From assembly GCF_019656215.1 (NCBI RefSeq), contig NZ_BPLK01000005.1, positions 161,194 through 225,193 of the forward strand: a stretch of 64,000 bases of DNA. The letters are read 5' to 3'. The notes below the pieces were generated by a model. It was not told the origin of the DNA. It worked only from the letters and a program-made list of their open reading frames with translations, and ran no database searches. The DNA is from Apilactobacillus zhangqiuensis. Its GTDB lineage: Bacteria; Bacillota; Bacilli; Lactobacillales; Lactobacillaceae. Numbering within the stretch: position 1 is the first letter of the stretch; each line of letters begins with the position of its first letter. This document shows positions 37,393-47,305 of this stretch, piece by piece. The position numbers and the translations under genes are program-made.

Positions 37393-37938
37393 TTATCTAA
37401 TTGGTTGTACTTGGTTAAAGTTAAGTTCAGCAGTAGTTGCACGACCGAACATATCAATATTAACCTTTAACTTACCTTTTTCGTCATCTTTTTCGATAAC
37501 CTTACCTGAAAGATCAGCAAAGGCACCGTCAATAATAGTAATTGTGTCTCCCACTTCAGCATCCAATTCTTGCTTTTCTTGAGAAACGCCAAGACGACTT
37601 AGAACTAGTTCTACTTCATCTGGTAGCAATGGAGTTGGCTTACTTCCTTGACCATGTGATCCGATAAATCCAGTAACACCTGGAGTATTTCTAACGATGT
37701 ACCATGCTTCGTCAGTCATAACCATTTCTACTAGAACATAACCAGGGAAAGTCTTTTCCATCTTAGCCTTGTCTACACCATCTTTAACTTCGTGTTCTTC
37801 TGTTTCTGGAACAACTACTCTAAAGATAAAGTTTGACATACCCATTGATTCTTTACGTGAATCAAGGTTAGCCTTAACTTTGTTTTCGTATCCTGAATAA
37901 GTATGAATAACATACCATTGCTTTTCTGCTGATTCCAT
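37393..37938 (-). CDS. nusG: Transcription termination/antitermination protein NusG
   Basis: Binds RNA polymerase, modulates pausing and links transcription to translation. The 181-residue protein starts with the NGN domain KQWYVIHTYSGYENKVKANL (20 residues), has FPGYVLVEM and RNTPGVTGFIG (about 65-95), and ends with the KOW domain around DTITIIDGAFADLSGKV (about 128-144). Length and motifs are normal. ATG at 37938. It follows secE by 110 nt in the rpmG-secE-nusG group. Confidence 0.98.
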   Translation of the reverse strand: MESAEKQWYVIHTYSGYENKVKANLDSRKESMGMSNFIFRVVVPETEEHEVKDGVDKAKMEKTFPGYVLVEMVMTDEAWYIVRNTPGVTGFIGSHGQGSKPTPLLPDEVELVLSRLGVSQEKQELDAEVGDTITIIDGAFADLSGKVIEKDDEKGKLKVNIDMFGRATTAELNFNQVQPIR

Positions 37939-38048
37939 TAAAATTAGCTCCCTTTATGATTTTTTGCAAAATAAAAAAAACTCCGCACTCACGAAGTTTC
38001 AAACTACCTATTATAATATCACTATTTACTATAATTTAAAACAGTAAA

Positions 38049-38222
38049 TTATAGGTATAGTAATCCTGATTGAATTGCCCAGTCGACAATTGCAAAGAAG
38101 ATTGCAAAGATAATTGACATTGATACTACGATGGTAGTGTCAATTCTAGTTTGGTGCCCATTAGGCCATACAACTAGTTTCATTTCTGTACCAACACTTT
38201 TAAAGAACTTAAATAACTTCAT
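38049..38222 (-). CDS. secE: Preprotein translocase subunit SecE
   Basis: Clamp subunit of the SecYEG channel. The 57-residue product is the short Gram-positive form: an amphipathic helix KLFKFFKSVGTEMKLVVWP with the conserved VVWP turn (residues 16-20), then one transmembrane helix (about 29-49, IDTTIVVSMSIIFAIFFAIV). Found by translating the gap between nusG and rpmG. ATG at 38222 follows GGAGG by 8 nt. Position rpmG-secE-nusG is the conserved Firmicutes order. Confidence 0.97.
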   Translation of the reverse strand: MKLFKFFKSVGTEMKLVVWPNGHQTRIDTTIVVSMSIIFAIFFAIVDWAIQSGLLYL

Positions 38223-38234
38223 ATTTTTCCTCCA

Positions 38235-38384
38235 CTAACGTGTTTCTTTATGCATCGTAGACTTGCCACAATGTTTACAGTATTTTTTTACTTCTAATCG
38301 ATCTTCATGGTTATTACCAACCGAGGTTGTGTAATTACGGGATCCACAGATTTCACATTGTAAAGCGACTTTATTTTGTGACAT
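38235..38384 (-). CDS. rpmG: 50S ribosomal protein L33
   Basis: Small ribosomal protein near the E site. The 49-residue product reads [19 protein letters not shown], then [14 protein letters not shown] at the end. Both CxxC pairs (CEIC, CKHC) are kept, so it is a zinc-binding form of L33. Found by translation, as it is too short for usual length cut-offs. ATG at 38384; secE follows after 12 nt. A strong promoter lies 28 bp upstream. Confidence 0.96.
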   Translation of the reverse strand: MSQNKVALQCEICGSRNYTTSVGNNHEDRLEVKKYCKHCGKSTMHKETR

Positions 38385-38411
38385 CGTTATATCCCCCTTT
38401 TGAATAAATTC

Positions 38412-38440
38412 ATAATAGCATTTATATTTTTGATAGTCAA
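38412..38440 (-). promoter_or_regulatory. rpmG-secE-nusG promoter
   Basis: Minus strand -35 TTGACT (38440-38435), 17-base spacer ending TGC, -10 TATTAT (38417-38412): a strong, extended -10 promoter between sigH and rpmG. Confidence 0.8.
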
Positions 38441-38453
38441 TTTATGCTAACAA

Positions 38454-39074
38454 CTAGTCATAGACCTTTTTAACAATCTTCTTTAACTTGTTTTTGACTC
38501 TTGCAATACAATTATCAACTATATTAGTAGCGTTTTCTGGATGTCTTGCTAACGCCACCTTCAATCTATCAATGGAAAAATTATTTTCATTAATTAAATC
38601 TTCTAAATAGCAAAACGCAATTTCAGATTCCAAAGGTGATAGTCTAGCAATCAACTCTTCATAACAAATTTTGATATTCATTGACTGAGCTGGCGTCAAA
38701 AAGATTCTATCCTTCAAACTATTTTGAAAGTATAACTCGTTAGCATTATATGAAACCATTTTATCAACAGGCATTCTCTTCTTGGCTTTTCTTTTCCTAA
38801 GAATGTCATACAAATGATTCTTTAAGCTAATCTGATATAACGTTCCAAATGTCGCTTTATGATTTGGATCATAATTACGGATGTTTTTTATCATCACAAG
38901 CATTGATTCTTGATACCAGTCGTCTATGTCCATGTCGTGCAAGTAATAATTGCGCCACACTTTGTTGACCAATGGTTTGTACTTATCAAACAGTTTTTGC
39001 AGTGACTCTTCACTGCCATTTTCTTTAAAATCAAGAATTAATTTTATATCAATATTATTTTGGTCAAAGCTCAT
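38454..39074 (-). CDS. sigH: RNA polymerase sigma factor, SigH/ComX type
   Basis: A 206-residue sigma-70 family protein. Region 2 is visible as LFDKYKPLVNKVWRNYY, the acidic MDIDDWYQESMLVMIKNI and YDPNHKATFGTLYQISLKNHL (two pieces), about residues 28-107. The C-terminal region 4 is poorly conserved, and I cannot identify a clear helix-turn-helix. Placement just before rpmG-secE-nusG is where Bacillus keeps sigH. In lactobacilli this gene is the homologue of the competence factor ComX/SigH and could drive comFA and comFC; that link is inferred. ATG at 39074 after GAGGTG. Confidence 0.85.
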   Translation of the reverse strand: MSFDQNNIDIKLILDFKENGSEESLQKLFDKYKPLVNKVWRNYYLHDMDIDDWYQESMLVMIKNIRNYDPNHKATFGTLYQISLKNHLYDILRKRKAKKRMPVDKMVSYNANELYFQNSLKDRIFLTPAQSMNIKICYEELIARLSPLESEIAFCYLEDLINENNFSIDRLKVALARHPENATNIVDNCIARVKNKLKKIVKKVYD

Positions 39075-39145
39075 TATCTATTCACCTCTGATTATAATTA
39101 CATAAAATAATTTATATAGTTACATAATCATAAACAAGCGAATAT

Positions 39146-39172
39146 CCGTTCGTTTATATTTGAACGAATCGG
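39146..39172 (-). repeat. Inverted repeat between yacP and sigH
   Basis: CCGTTCGTT (39146-39154) and AACGAATCGG (39163-39172) pair over nine bases with one bulge. No T-run, so it is a weak terminator at best or an operator/processing site upstream of sigH. Confidence 0.45.
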
Positions 39173-39190
39173 TATAAATATATATAGCTT

Positions 39191-39715
39191 TTAATCGTTT
39201 GTTAAATTATCTCTTAGCTTTTCCAATCTCAACAATTGGTCATTAGACCAAGGCGTTCTGCGCCCAGTTAATTGATTGGTATAACTACGAACTTGGGTCT
39301 TAATTTCTCGTTTTGAACGTTCAACATCACGAAGCAATTCACGTGCTGATATTCTCAAAGCCCCCGCTGAAAAGACAGTCCATTGTTCAGCCTGATCAGA
39401 AGTGACCACAACCACCTGAACAAATCTGGATTGCTTTTGTCTGGCATACGCTTCGATATAACTATCAGCAGTTTCATCTTTATTAGTCCAAACAATGTCT
39501 AAGTTATGCTTCTTATCTTTCTTTGATAATCCCGGCACATACATCGCATCAAAGATAATCATCATATCTAAGTCACGATACTTTTTATACTCCGAAATGA
39601 TATTAATTAATTCATCCCTGGCGTCTGCCAAACGATTATCCAGCTTTAACTTATTCAACTCAGGCCAATTTCCGATGACGTTATATCCATCGATTAATAA
39701 TAGTTGTTTTTTCAT
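39191..39715 (-). CDS. yacP: NYN-domain ribonuclease YacP (Rae1-like)
   Basis: A 174-residue PIN/NYN nuclease. In Bacillus, Rae1 enters the ribosomal A site and cuts mRNA in a translation-dependent way. Acidic active-site residues are visible: LLIDGYNVIG at the start (Asp9), IIFDAMYVPG (about 54), TADSYIEAYA and VVTSDQAEQWTV (about 103-114). ATG at 39715. It follows rlmB by 14 nt, matching the Bacillus mrnC-rlmB-yacP-sigH order. Confidence 0.93.
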   Translation of the reverse strand: MKKQLLLIDGYNVIGNWPELNKLKLDNRLADARDELINIISEYKKYRDLDMMIIFDAMYVPGLSKKDKKHNLDIVWTNKDETADSYIEAYARQKQSRFVQVVVVTSDQAEQWTVFSAGALRISARELLRDVERSKREIKTQVRSYTNQLTGRRTPWSNDQLLRLEKLRDNLTND

Positions 39716-39729
39716 TGGCTTAATCCTTC

Positions 39730-40485
39730 TTATAGTGGATTTCTTGAATTATAAGCTTGATACATTAATAAACTAGCAGCAACACTGGCGTTTAAACTTT
39801 GTAGTTGACCAACCATTGGAATGGTTAGCATTTCATCAACGTTCTTCTTTAGTAATGGTGAAATTCCCTTACCTTCATTTCCGATGATAACAGCAACAGG
39901 TCCTTTGGCATCCCAACGACGGTAATCTGCACCTTTAACGTCTGTTCCGAATACCCAAACTCCTTGTTGTTTTAAGTCATTAACAGTGTTAACTAAGTTA
40001 GTCACTCTAGCAACCGGAATTCTTTCAATTGCCCCAGCAGATGTCTTAGCAACTGTTGATGTTAAACCAACAGCACGGTGTTTTGGAATGATTACACCGG
40101 TAACACCGGCAGCATCAGCTGTTCTGATAATTGAACCCAAGTTGTGAGGATCTTCAATGTTATCAAGAATTAAAAAGAATGGTGGTACATCTTGTTTTGC
40201 AGAGTTTTCAAATAATTCATCAATGGTTGCATACTTGTATGGTGAGATTGATAAAACCACCCCTTGATGATTTTGATTATCTGAAAGCAAGTCTAACTTT
40301 TGCTTTGGCACAGTTGAGATTACTAAGTGCTTTTGCTTAGCTAGTTTGATGATTTCTTCAACACTTTTTTCGTCTTTCTTGATTCCGTTTTGTAGGAAAA
40401 CCTTGTTAATTTCTTGTTTTCCTCTTAATGCGGAAACTACCGGATGGCGTCCGATAATAAATTCGCTTTGGTCATTAGTCTTCAT
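39730..40485 (-). CDS. rlmB: 23S rRNA (guanosine-2'-O)-methyltransferase RlmB (TrmH family)
   Basis: SPOUT methyltransferase that 2'-O-methylates a guanosine in the peptidyl-transferase region of 23S rRNA. The 251-residue protein has an N-terminal substrate-binding domain ([12 protein letters not shown]..) and a knot domain with [20 protein letters not shown] (20 residues, about 107-126), [14 protein letters not shown] and [22 protein letters not shown] at 40485 with GGGAGG 7 nt upstream. It overlaps mrnC by 11 nt, so the upstream codons to 40515 are part of mrnC. Confidence 0.96.
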   Translation of the reverse strand: MKTNDQSEFIIGRHPVVSALRGKQEINKVFLQNGIKKDEKSVEEIIKLAKQKHLVISTVPKQKLDLLSDNQNHQGVVLSISPYKYATIDELFENSAKQDVPPFFLILDNIEDPHNLGSIIRTADAAGVTGVIIPKHRAVGLTSTVAKTSAGAIERIPVARVTNLVNTVNDLKQQGVWVFGTDVKGADYRRWDAKGPVAVIIGNEGKGISPLLKKNVDEMLTIPMVGQLQSLNASVAASLLMYQAYNSRNPL

Positions 40486-40897
40486 ATTTTGGCCTCCCAG
40501 CATCGACTTGTTCAATACACCAGTTAGATAATTCTTCTAAACGGTCATCTTGTTTACTTAATGAAAGATATCCCATCATAGCTTCAAAACCAGTTGAATA
40601 GCGGTAAGTCAAAACGCTAGTGTTTTTAGCATGGGTATAACTCTTAGCGTTACGACCTCTTTTAAACACAGCATCTTCTTCATCTGTTAGGATGCCATCT
40701 TCAATCATTAAATCGATTAATGCTGCTTGAGCCTTAGCTGAAACATACTTTCTAGCTGTCTTTTGAAGACGATTTGGCTTTGTAATGCCTAGGTTTAAAA
40801 GGTGCTTTCTAACGAACACTTCGTAAACTGAATCGCCAAGATATGCTAATGCTATTCCGTTTAACTGTTTGTAATCCACATTCTGGTTTTCCATCAT
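40475..40897 (-). CDS. mrnC: Mini-ribonuclease 3 (MrnC)
   Basis: An RNase III-like endonuclease without the double-stranded RNA-binding domain; in Bacillus it matures 23S rRNA. The 140-residue product has the catalytic segment [15 protein letters not shown] (about 12-26), with Asp in GDS, and the second acidic site near [14 protein letters not shown] (about 98-111). ATG at 40897, directly after the cysS stop at 40898. It overlaps rlmB by 11 nt. Confidence 0.96.
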   Translation of the reverse strand: MMENQNVDYKQLNGIALAYLGDSVYEVFVRKHLLNLGITKPNRLQKTARKYVSAKAQAALIDLMIEDGILTDEEDAVFKRGRNAKSYTHAKNTSVLTYRYSTGFEAMMGYLSLSKQDDRLEELSNWCIEQVDAGRPKYED

Positions 40898-42304
40898 TTA
40901 TTCCCTTCTGAAACGAGTACCTTGGGCAGTATCTTCTAGGATGATTCCTTGGTCTCGTAGTTGATCTCTAATTTCATCACTTCTTGCGAAGTCCTTGTTT
41001 TTTCTTGCTTCGTTACGTTCATCAATCAATGATTGAACTGAATCGTCATCTAGTGTTTCTTCCTTAAAGACAACACCAAAAATAGAAGCCATCTTTTCTA
41101 GCTTATTGATAATTAGGTTAACAGTATCCTTACCTACTTCAGGTCTTTGAGCATACATATTACCAAGCTTAGCCAGTTCATATACACAATCAATTCCGTT
41201 TTGTGCATTAAAATCATCATCCATTGCATCTTGGAAGTCAGCTTGAATTTGTCTGATTTCTTGTTCTAGCTTCATATCAATGATATCGGTGGCATCGCTT
41301 AAACGGTACTTCAAGTTATTGTAGGCATTTCTTAACTTGTTTAAGTTGTTTTCAGCAGCCTTCAAATTAGTTTCGTTATATTGGATTGGACGACGGTATT
41401 GAGTAGTAGACATCAAGAATCTAACTACTTGAGGATCAACTCGTTTAACAATATCGTGAACTGTTACGAAGTTACCTAGTGACTTACTCATTTTTTCGTT
41501 TTCATCACCGACGGTAACAAATCCATTGTGCATCCAGTAGTTAACAAACTTTGCACCGGTCTTAGCTTCACTTTGCGCACGTTCGTTTTCATGGTGAGGG
41601 AACTTCAAATCTTCCCCACCACCGTGGATATCAATTGTGTTACCTAAGTACTTGGTAGACATTACTGAACATTCAATGTGCCAGCCCGGACGACCTTTCC
41701 CCCATGGTGAATCCCATGAAATTTCGCCTGGCTTAGCAGCTTTCCATAAAACAAAATCGATTGGATCTTCCTTTTTGGAAAGTTCTTCTTCAGATACGTG
41801 TTGGCTAGCTCCTGATTCCAAATCATCAACACTTTGATGTGATAAATGACCATAATCATTGAACTTTCTTGCACGATAGTACACATCGCCGTCAACAGCA
41901 TATGCGTAGCCATCTTCAACCAATTCTTTTACGAATTGAATAATTCCATCAATGTTATCAGTAGCTCTTGGATTAACAGTCGCTGGCTCAACATTCAATG
42001 CAGCCACGTCTTCTTTGTAAGCTTCAATGTACTTATTAGCAATATCCATTACTGTACTGTTTTCTTCTTTAGCTTCATTAATTAATTTATCATCAACATC
42101 CGTAAAATTAGAAATGTAATTCACCTGGTAACCACAATATTCAAAGTAACGACGAATAGTATCGAAAGCAACAATACTACGCGCATTTCCAATATGAATA
42201 TAGTTATATACTGTTGGACCACAGACGTACATACCAACTGTTCTTGACTTAATTGGCTTAAAAACGTCTTTTTCTTGAGTTAATGTATTATGGATCCTTA
42301 GCAT
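40898..42304 (-). CDS. cysS: Cysteinyl-tRNA synthetase
   Basis: Charges tRNA-Cys. The 468-residue class I synthetase has the HIGH-type motif [11 protein letters not shown] (about residues 31-41), zinc ligands in CGPTV, HIECSVM and [14 protein letters not shown], and KMSKSLGNF (about 265-273). I chose ATG at 42304, 8 nt after AGGGG; a GTG at 42313 overlaps the ribosome site. It abuts mrnC. In Bacillus and many relatives cysE lies between gltX and cysS; here there is only a 121-bp gap with a terminator. Confidence 0.98.
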   Translation of the reverse strand: MLRIHNTLTQEKDVFKPIKSRTVGMYVCGPTVYNYIHIGNARSIVAFDTIRRYFEYCGYQVNYISNFTDVDDKLINEAKEENSTVMDIANKYIEAYKEDVAALNVEPATVNPRATDNIDGIIQFVKELVEDGYAYAVDGDVYYRARKFNDYGHLSHQSVDDLESGASQHVSEEELSKKEDPIDFVLWKAAKPGEISWDSPWGKGRPGWHIECSVMSTKYLGNTIDIHGGGEDLKFPHHENERAQSEAKTGAKFVNYWMHNGFVTVGDENEKMSKSLGNFVTVHDIVKRVDPQVVRFLMSTTQYRRPIQYNETNLKAAENNLNKLRNAYNNLKYRLSDATDIIDMKLEQEIRQIQADFQDAMDDDFNAQNGIDCVYELAKLGNMYAQRPEVGKDTVNLIINKLEKMASIFGVVFKEETLDDDSVQSLIDERNEARKNKDFARSDEIRDQLRDQGIILEDTAQGTRFRRE

Positions 42305-42389
42305 TAATGGCACCCCTATTCCTATTTTTTATACTTACTTCATTCTATCATAATAATAGCTACTATATTAGGATAAATTCAAATAAAAA

Positions 42390-42420
42390 AAGCCCGCCAA
42401 AGCATGCTTTAGCGAGCCTT
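42390..42420 (-). terminator. Terminator after gltX
   Basis: Long stem on the minus strand, GCTCGC.AAAGC with GCTTT.GCGGGC (G-U included), followed by a run of seven T. It separates gltX from cysS. Confidence 0.85.
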
Positions 42421-42425
42421 ATTTA

Positions 42426-43916
42426 TTATTGATTGATTTGCTTTAAAGTTTCATCAATGTGTTTTAGAGCCTTTTCTCTACCAATCAATTCGATTGATTC
42501 AGGTAGTTCAGGACCGTGACTTTCGTGAGTTACGGCAATTCTGATTGGCATCCATAGTTGACGTCCCTTTATCTTAGTTTCCTTTTGAATTTCCTTAATT
42601 GTCTTTAGGATTTCAATCTTGTCGAAAACTGGAACATCCTTAATCTTTTCAGCAAAGGCTTTTAGAACAACTGGTGCAGTTTCATTTTGAATTTCTTCAA
42701 GAGCTTCACCAGAAACCTTAGCTGGTTCGTTAAAGAATACGTCAGCCATTGAGTTGATTTGAGCCATGTAGCTCATTTGTTGCTTGTAAGTGTTGATTAA
42801 CTTACGAGCCCATTCGATAGTTAATGCATCTGGATTTTCAGGAATGTTACCCTTAGCAATTAATTGACGTAATGCTAAGTCCATAACAACATCTTCATCC
42901 GCTGCCTTAACGTATTGGTTGTTAATCCATTCAAGTTTCTTGTTATCGAAGTTAGCTGGTGACTTGCTTAGACGGTGTTCGTCGTACATCTTGATGAAAT
43001 CACGTTGTGAGAAGATTTCATCTTCACCCTTTGGAGACCAACCTAATAGAGTAATGAAGTTAAACATTGCTTCTGGTAGATAACCTAGATCTCTGTATTG
43101 TTCGATAAATTGAATGATTGATTCATCACGTTTACTTAGTTTCTTACCAGTGTCGGCACTAGTAATTAAACTCATGTGCCCGAATACTGGAGCTTCCCAA
43201 CCAAATGCTTCGTACATCATTAATTGTTTTGGTGTATTAGCAACGTGGTCGTCACCTCTAAATACATGTGAAATTTGCATTTCATGGTCATCAATAATAA
43301 CCGCGAAGTTGTAAGTAGGCATTCCGTCACGTTTTACGATAACGAAGTCTCCACCAATAGTGTCAGAGCTAAATTCAACATGGCCCTTAACAACATCGTC
43401 CCATGCGTAGGTCTTGTTCTTTGGTACTCTGAAACGAATAACTGGTTTCAAACCTTTAGCTTCTGATTCAGCCATTGATTTTTGAATTTCTTCTTCTGAC
43501 ATACCAGCGTATTCGTATTCATAATGAGGCATAATGCCCTTTGCACGTTGTTCTTCACGATCAGCTTCTAGTTCTTCTTCAGTTCTGTATGAGTAGTAAG
43601 CCTTGTCTTCATCCAATAGTTTTTGAATCAATGGATCGTAAATTGAACGTCTTTCTGATTGTCTGTATGGTCCAAACTTACCAGGTTTGTCTGGACCTTC
43701 ATCCCAATCTAAGCCAAGCCATTTTAAGTTGTCTAACTGACTTTTCTCACCATCAGCTACGTTTCGCTTAGTATCAGTATCTTCGATACGGATAATAAAC
43801 TTACCTTTATTATGTCTAGCAAATAGATAATTAAAAATTGCTGTTCTAGCATTACCAATGTGTAAATGTCCGGTTGGACTTGGTGCATATCTAACACGAA
43901 TTTTCTTATTAGCCAA
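42426..43916 (-). CDS. gltX: Glutamyl-tRNA synthetase
   Basis: Charges tRNA-Glu. Such bacteria often also mischarge tRNA-Gln with it, then use GatCAB, but that is not visible here. The 496-residue class I enzyme has [16 protein letters not shown] (HIGH motif, about 10-25) and [10 protein letters not shown] (KMSKS motif, about 258-267), with [19 protein letters not shown] early on. TTG start at 43916, GGAG 9 nt upstream. It follows yacL by 109 bp and ends in its own terminator. Confidence 0.98.
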   Translation of the reverse strand: MANKKIRVRYAPSPTGHLHIGNARTAIFNYLFARHNKGKFIIRIEDTDTKRNVADGEKSQLDNLKWLGLDWDEGPDKPGKFGPYRQSERRSIYDPLIQKLLDEDKAYYSYRTEEELEADREEQRAKGIMPHYEYEYAGMSEEEIQKSMAESEAKGLKPVIRFRVPKNKTYAWDDVVKGHVEFSSDTIGGDFVIVKRDGMPTYNFAVIIDDHEMQISHVFRGDDHVANTPKQLMMYEAFGWEAPVFGHMSLITSADTGKKLSKRDESIIQFIEQYRDLGYLPEAMFNFITLLGWSPKGEDEIFSQRDFIKMYDEHRLSKSPANFDNKKLEWINNQYVKAADEDVVMDLALRQLIAKGNIPENPDALTIEWARKLINTYKQQMSYMAQINSMADVFFNEPAKVSGEALEEIQNETAPVVLKAFAEKIKDVPVFDKIEILKTIKEIQKETKIKGRQLWMPIRIAVTHESHGPELPESIELIGREKALKHIDETLKQINQ

Positions 43917-44025
43917 TGATATTTTCTCCTCTTTTTTATAAATTCTTAGAATAACATTCTAATTTTACAATTATTAGCGATAAAAATAAAGTGCTCAGTA
44001 AAAATCTAAAGGCTTCTATAACCTT

Positions 44026-45111
44026 TTATTTATCATCAATTCTTGCAAAAATCATTTTACCCGCGTCTGTTTGAATTGAACTGGTTACCTCAACGGATAG
44101 TCGTTCGTTTAAATGATTCTTTCCATCTTCTACGACAACCATGGTTCCGTCATCCAAGAATGCTACCCCTTGGCTTCTTTCAGTTCCCTTTTTCAAAATC
44201 ATAACTTCAAGATGTTCACCAGGCACAAATCTTGGCTTTAGTGAGTTAGCCAATTCGTTAATGTTTAATACGTTAACCTTTTGGAATTGGATAACCTTAT
44301 TCAGGTTGTAATCGTTAGTAATGATTGAACCGTTGAAATCCTTAGCTAATTTGATTAGCTTAGTATCGACTTCTTTGATGTTGTCGTAATCTTGATCTGT
44401 GATTTCAATTGGCATAATCTTTTCTGTTTGAAGTTTATTTAAAATATCCAAGCCACGACGACCACGAATTCTTTTTTGACTGTCTGCTGAATCTGCAATG
44501 TATTGCAATTCATACAACACAAATTTAGGAACAAGTAATGTTCCTTCGATAAAACCAGTCTTTGCAACCTCATAGATACGGCCATCAATTAAGATGTTTG
44601 TATCCAATATTTTAATTGATTTATTACGACTGGAAGAATTAGTTAAGGCACTACCGCCCTTTCTCAAGCTAACTCTAAAAATATTACGCCAATCATTTAG
44701 TTTAGTGGTTCCTAATAGAAAACCTAGGTATCCAAAAGTAATCATCAATAGAGCTGGCAAAATCAAATTAGTGATTAAATAAGGTGTTCTAAATAGCACA
44801 ATTGAAATTAATATAGCTAAGATTAATCCAATAATCATCCCCAAAGTTCCCATTAAAATATAGAATGGGTTCTTTTGTGATAATTGTTTTTCAACGACAC
44901 TCATTGCATTCATGATTCGTTTAACAACAAACAATGAAAGAATATAAAAAACGATTGCTCCAATCACTGAATCAACTAGTGCATTATTTAATAAAATTGA
45001 AGGGTTTTCCCACAAAGCATGCCAAATAACAGGTAAATAAATTACCCCTAAGGTAGCTCCTAAAATGACAAATATAAATTGGATAACCGTAAATCGATCA
45101 ATTTTTTTCAT
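44026..45111 (-). CDS. yacL: PIN/TRAM-domain integral membrane protein YacL
   Basis: A 361-residue protein: four transmembrane helices (residues 1-135), a PIN nuclease-like domain starting KILDTNILIDGRIYEVAKTG (20 residues, about 167-186) with acidic residues also in GSIITNDYNLN, and a C-terminal TRAM domain (about 300-355) that should bind RNA. The biological role is unknown. It sits between radA and gltX exactly as in Bacillus and lactobacilli. ATG at 45111, AGGAAG upstream. Confidence 0.93.
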   Translation of the reverse strand: MKKIDRFTVIQFIFVILGATLGVIYLPVIWHALWENPSILLNNALVDSVIGAIVFYILSLFVVKRIMNAMSVVEKQLSQKNPFYILMGTLGMIIGLILAILISIVLFRTPYLITNLILPALLMITFGYLGFLLGTTKLNDWRNIFRVSLRKGGSALTNSSSRNKSIKILDTNILIDGRIYEVAKTGFIEGTLLVPKFVLYELQYIADSADSQKRIRGRRGLDILNKLQTEKIMPIEITDQDYDNIKEVDTKLIKLAKDFNGSIITNDYNLNKVIQFQKVNVLNINELANSLKPRFVPGEHLEVMILKKGTERSQGVAFLDDGTMVVVEDGKNHLNERLSVEVTSSIQTDAGKMIFARIDDK

Positions 45112-45132
45112 AATTATCTTCCTCAGTATGTG

Positions 45133-46509
45133 TTAGTTAAGTGCGATTTTAATCGCTTGAGCCAGTGTGGATACCCCGACAACTTCAATTCCGTCTGGAG
45201 CCATCCAGCCCGACATATTATGTTTTGGTATTAATACGCGCTTAAAGCCAAGCTTTTGTGCTTCTAAAACACGTTGTTCAATGCGGTTAACTCGTCTAAT
45301 TTCACCAGTCAAACCAATTTCACCGATATAACACTCGCTAGGATCGGTTCCCTTGTTCTTATAGCTGGAAGCCACACTAATGGCGACAGCCAAGTCGATT
45401 GCTGGTTCGTTTAGTTTAACCCCACCAGCAGCCTTCAAGAAGGCATCTTGGTTTTGCAGCATTAGTCCTGCACGCTTTTCTAGCACGGCCATTAAAACGG
45501 CAACGCGATTGCGATCAATTCCTGTAGCAGTTCTTTGGGCATTACCAAATACTGACGGTGTTACCAATGCCTGAATTTCAACTAGGATTGGTCTAGTTCC
45601 TTCAATTGAAACAACAATTGCGGAACCATTAGCGTCCTTCAATCTCTCTTCTAGAAAGACTTCCGATGGGTTAGCAACTTCTCTTAATCCAGATTCTTGC
45701 ATGTCAAAAATGCCCAGTTCATCAGTTGAACCGAAACGGTTTTTAACAGCTCTTAAAATACGGTAGGAATGATGCATATCTCCTTCGAAGTATAGAACGG
45801 TATCAACCATATGTTCTAGTGTCTTTGGTCCGGCGATTGAGCCACCCTTGGTAACGTGGCCCACCACAAAGATGGTAATTCCATTGGTCTTAGCAATAGA
45901 CATTAAATCAGCGGTAATTGCTCTTACCTGTGATACGGAACCAATTGCGGAATCAACTTCTGGTTCAGAAATGGTTTGAACAGAGTCAATCACGACTGCG
46001 TCTGGTTTGATTTCATCAATAGCGGACTTAATAGCCCCCATATCAGTTTCTGGGTATAGGTACATGTTTGAACCATTAACTGATAATCTTTCTGCTCTTA
46101 GTTTAATTTGGCTGGCACTTTCTTCCCCAGATACATATAAAACGCGTTGGTCCTTGGCACCCAGTTGGCCAGAAATTTGAAGTAATAGTGTGGATTTCCC
46201 GATACCAGGATCCCCACCAATTAAAATTAATGAGCCTGGCACAATTCCGCCACCTAATACACGGTTAAATTCTTGTGATTCGGTTTCAAAACGCGATTCT
46301 TTTTCAAACTTAACATCTTTGATTAGTTGTGGTTTGGTTTGTTGACCATTGAAATCCATTCGGTGAGTCGATTTCAAACTCGATGTTTCTTTTTGAACGG
46401 TTTGTTCTTCAAATGTGTTCCATTTTCCACAATTGGGACAGTGTCCCAAATACTTGGGTGAAATGTACCCACATTCTTCGCAAACAAATTGGGTCTTTAC
46501 TTTAGCCAC
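45133..46509 (-). CDS. radA: DNA repair protein RadA
   Basis: RecA-like helicase that extends recombination branches; also used in natural transformation. The 458-residue protein has the N-terminal zinc finger [18 protein letters not shown] (10-27), Walker [15 protein letters not shown] (about 98-111), the RadA-specific [11 protein letters not shown] (about 258-268) and a C-terminal Lon-protease-like domain. GTG start at 46509, AAAGGAAA upstream. It lies between dut (26 nt) and yacL (21 nt). Confidence 0.98.
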   Translation of the reverse strand: MAKVKTQFVCEECGYISPKYLGHCPNCGKWNTFEEQTVQKETSSLKSTHRMDFNGQQTKPQLIKDVKFEKESRFETESQEFNRVLGGGIVPGSLILIGGDPGIGKSTLLLQISGQLGAKDQRVLYVSGEESASQIKLRAERLSVNGSNMYLYPETDMGAIKSAIDEIKPDAVVIDSVQTISEPEVDSAIGSVSQVRAITADLMSIAKTNGITIFVVGHVTKGGSIAGPKTLEHMVDTVLYFEGDMHHSYRILRAVKNRFGSTDELGIFDMQESGLREVANPSEVFLEERLKDANGSAIVVSIEGTRPILVEIQALVTPSVFGNAQRTATGIDRNRVAVLMAVLEKRAGLMLQNQDAFLKAAGGVKLNEPAIDLAVAISVASSYKNKGTDPSECYIGEIGLTGEIRRVNRIEQRVLEAQKLGFKRVLIPKHNMSGWMAPDGIEVVGVSTLAQAIKIALN

Positions 46510-46535
46510 ATTAATTTCCTTTCTTTAATTCGTTA

Positions 46536-47072
46536 TTATTTACCAGATGAACCGAAACCACCAATTCGTTTAGTTCCCTTGTTTGAGTCGTCATCAGTTG
46601 TTAAGAATGGTACGAAAATACCTTGAGCAATTCTCTCACCCTTCTTAATTTTACGATCTAGTAATCCGAAGTTAGTCATTTGGACGAATAATTCTCCTTC
46701 GTTACTTTCATTGCCATAGTAATCAGCATCAACGATACCAATTCCGTTTGGTAAAACCATGCCTCTCTTTAACGGTCCACTTGAACGGTTAGCAATTAAA
46801 AGCATTTCATCAGGTTGCATGTATGCTTTAATTCCGGTTGGCACTAATAATGGACGTAAAATATCCTTTGCACGTTGCATTTCATCTTCAGATACGTCTT
46901 TTTCGTGCTTAATTGCCCATAGTACTTTTAAAAATCCTAATTTCCAAATTGAAGGCAATACAAAATCGACACCCGCTTCAATATCGTAACCTGCTGCTTG
47001 TTTAGTAGAACGATAAGGTAGGTTGATGCCTTTATCCTTGTACTTTGTAACTACTTCAAATCCTCTTTTCAT
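46536..47072 (-). CDS. dut: dUTP diphosphatase
   Basis: Hydrolyses dUTP to dUMP, keeping uracil out of DNA and feeding thymidylate synthesis. The 178-residue trimeric-type enzyme has STKQAAGYDIEA (motif 1), ANRSSGPLKRGMVLPNGIG (motifs 2 and 3, about 93-111), IVDADYYGNESNEGE, and the C-terminal motif 5 KRIGGFGSSGK. A 30-residue insert (about 45-75) makes it longer than the minimal 150; this form occurs in lactobacilli. ATG at 47072. First gene of dut-radA-yacL, divergent from rpiA. Confidence 0.95.
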   Translation of the reverse strand: MKRGFEVVTKYKDKGINLPYRSTKQAAGYDIEAGVDFVLPSIWKLGFLKVLWAIKHEKDVSEDEMQRAKDILRPLLVPTGIKAYMQPDEMLLIANRSSGPLKRGMVLPNGIGIVDADYYGNESNEGELFVQMTNFGLLDRKIKKGERIAQGIFVPFLTTDDDSNKGTKRIGGFGSSGK

Positions 47073-47157
47073 ATCTACACATCCTGTTAATTTATTAGTA
47101 TTATTATACTACGTATTTTATATGAAATCTGTTAACAATTAAATACAAATATTTTAT

Positions 47158-47186
47158 TTGACAAACACACGATAAGCATAGAAAAT
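47158..47186 (+). promoter_or_regulatory. rpiA promoter
   Basis: -35 TTGACA (47158-47163), 17-base spacer, -10 GAAAAT (47181-47186). The -35 box is perfect, the -10 moderate. Confidence 0.55.
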
Positions 47187-47202
47187 TAATATAGTATTAA
47201 TG

Positions 47203-47290
47203 AGGTATGCTCAATACCTTTGTTCGAAACCTTTCGTCTGAATGTTTATGCATTCAAAGTCGATTTAACGTCGTTTTACCGAATATTTTA
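47203..47290 (+). promoter_or_regulatory. Structured leader of rpiA
   Basis: About 100 untranslated bases before the rpiA ATG hold three short hairpins: AGGTAT/ATACCT (47203-47219), CGAAA/TTTCG, and TGAATG/CATTCA. No known riboswitch was recognised and no T-run follows. Confidence 0.35.
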
Positions 47291-47305
47291 GAGGGGAAAA
47301 GGATT

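Noticed and set aside
42305..42425. T-box riboswitch before cysS
   Set aside because: Gap is short, holds only the gltX terminator, and lacks the T-box sequence TGGNACCGCG.
43917..44025. Terminator after yacL (AAAGG/CCTTT at 44008-44026)
   Set aside because: Stem of five weak pairs overlapping the stop codon; not listed as a feature.
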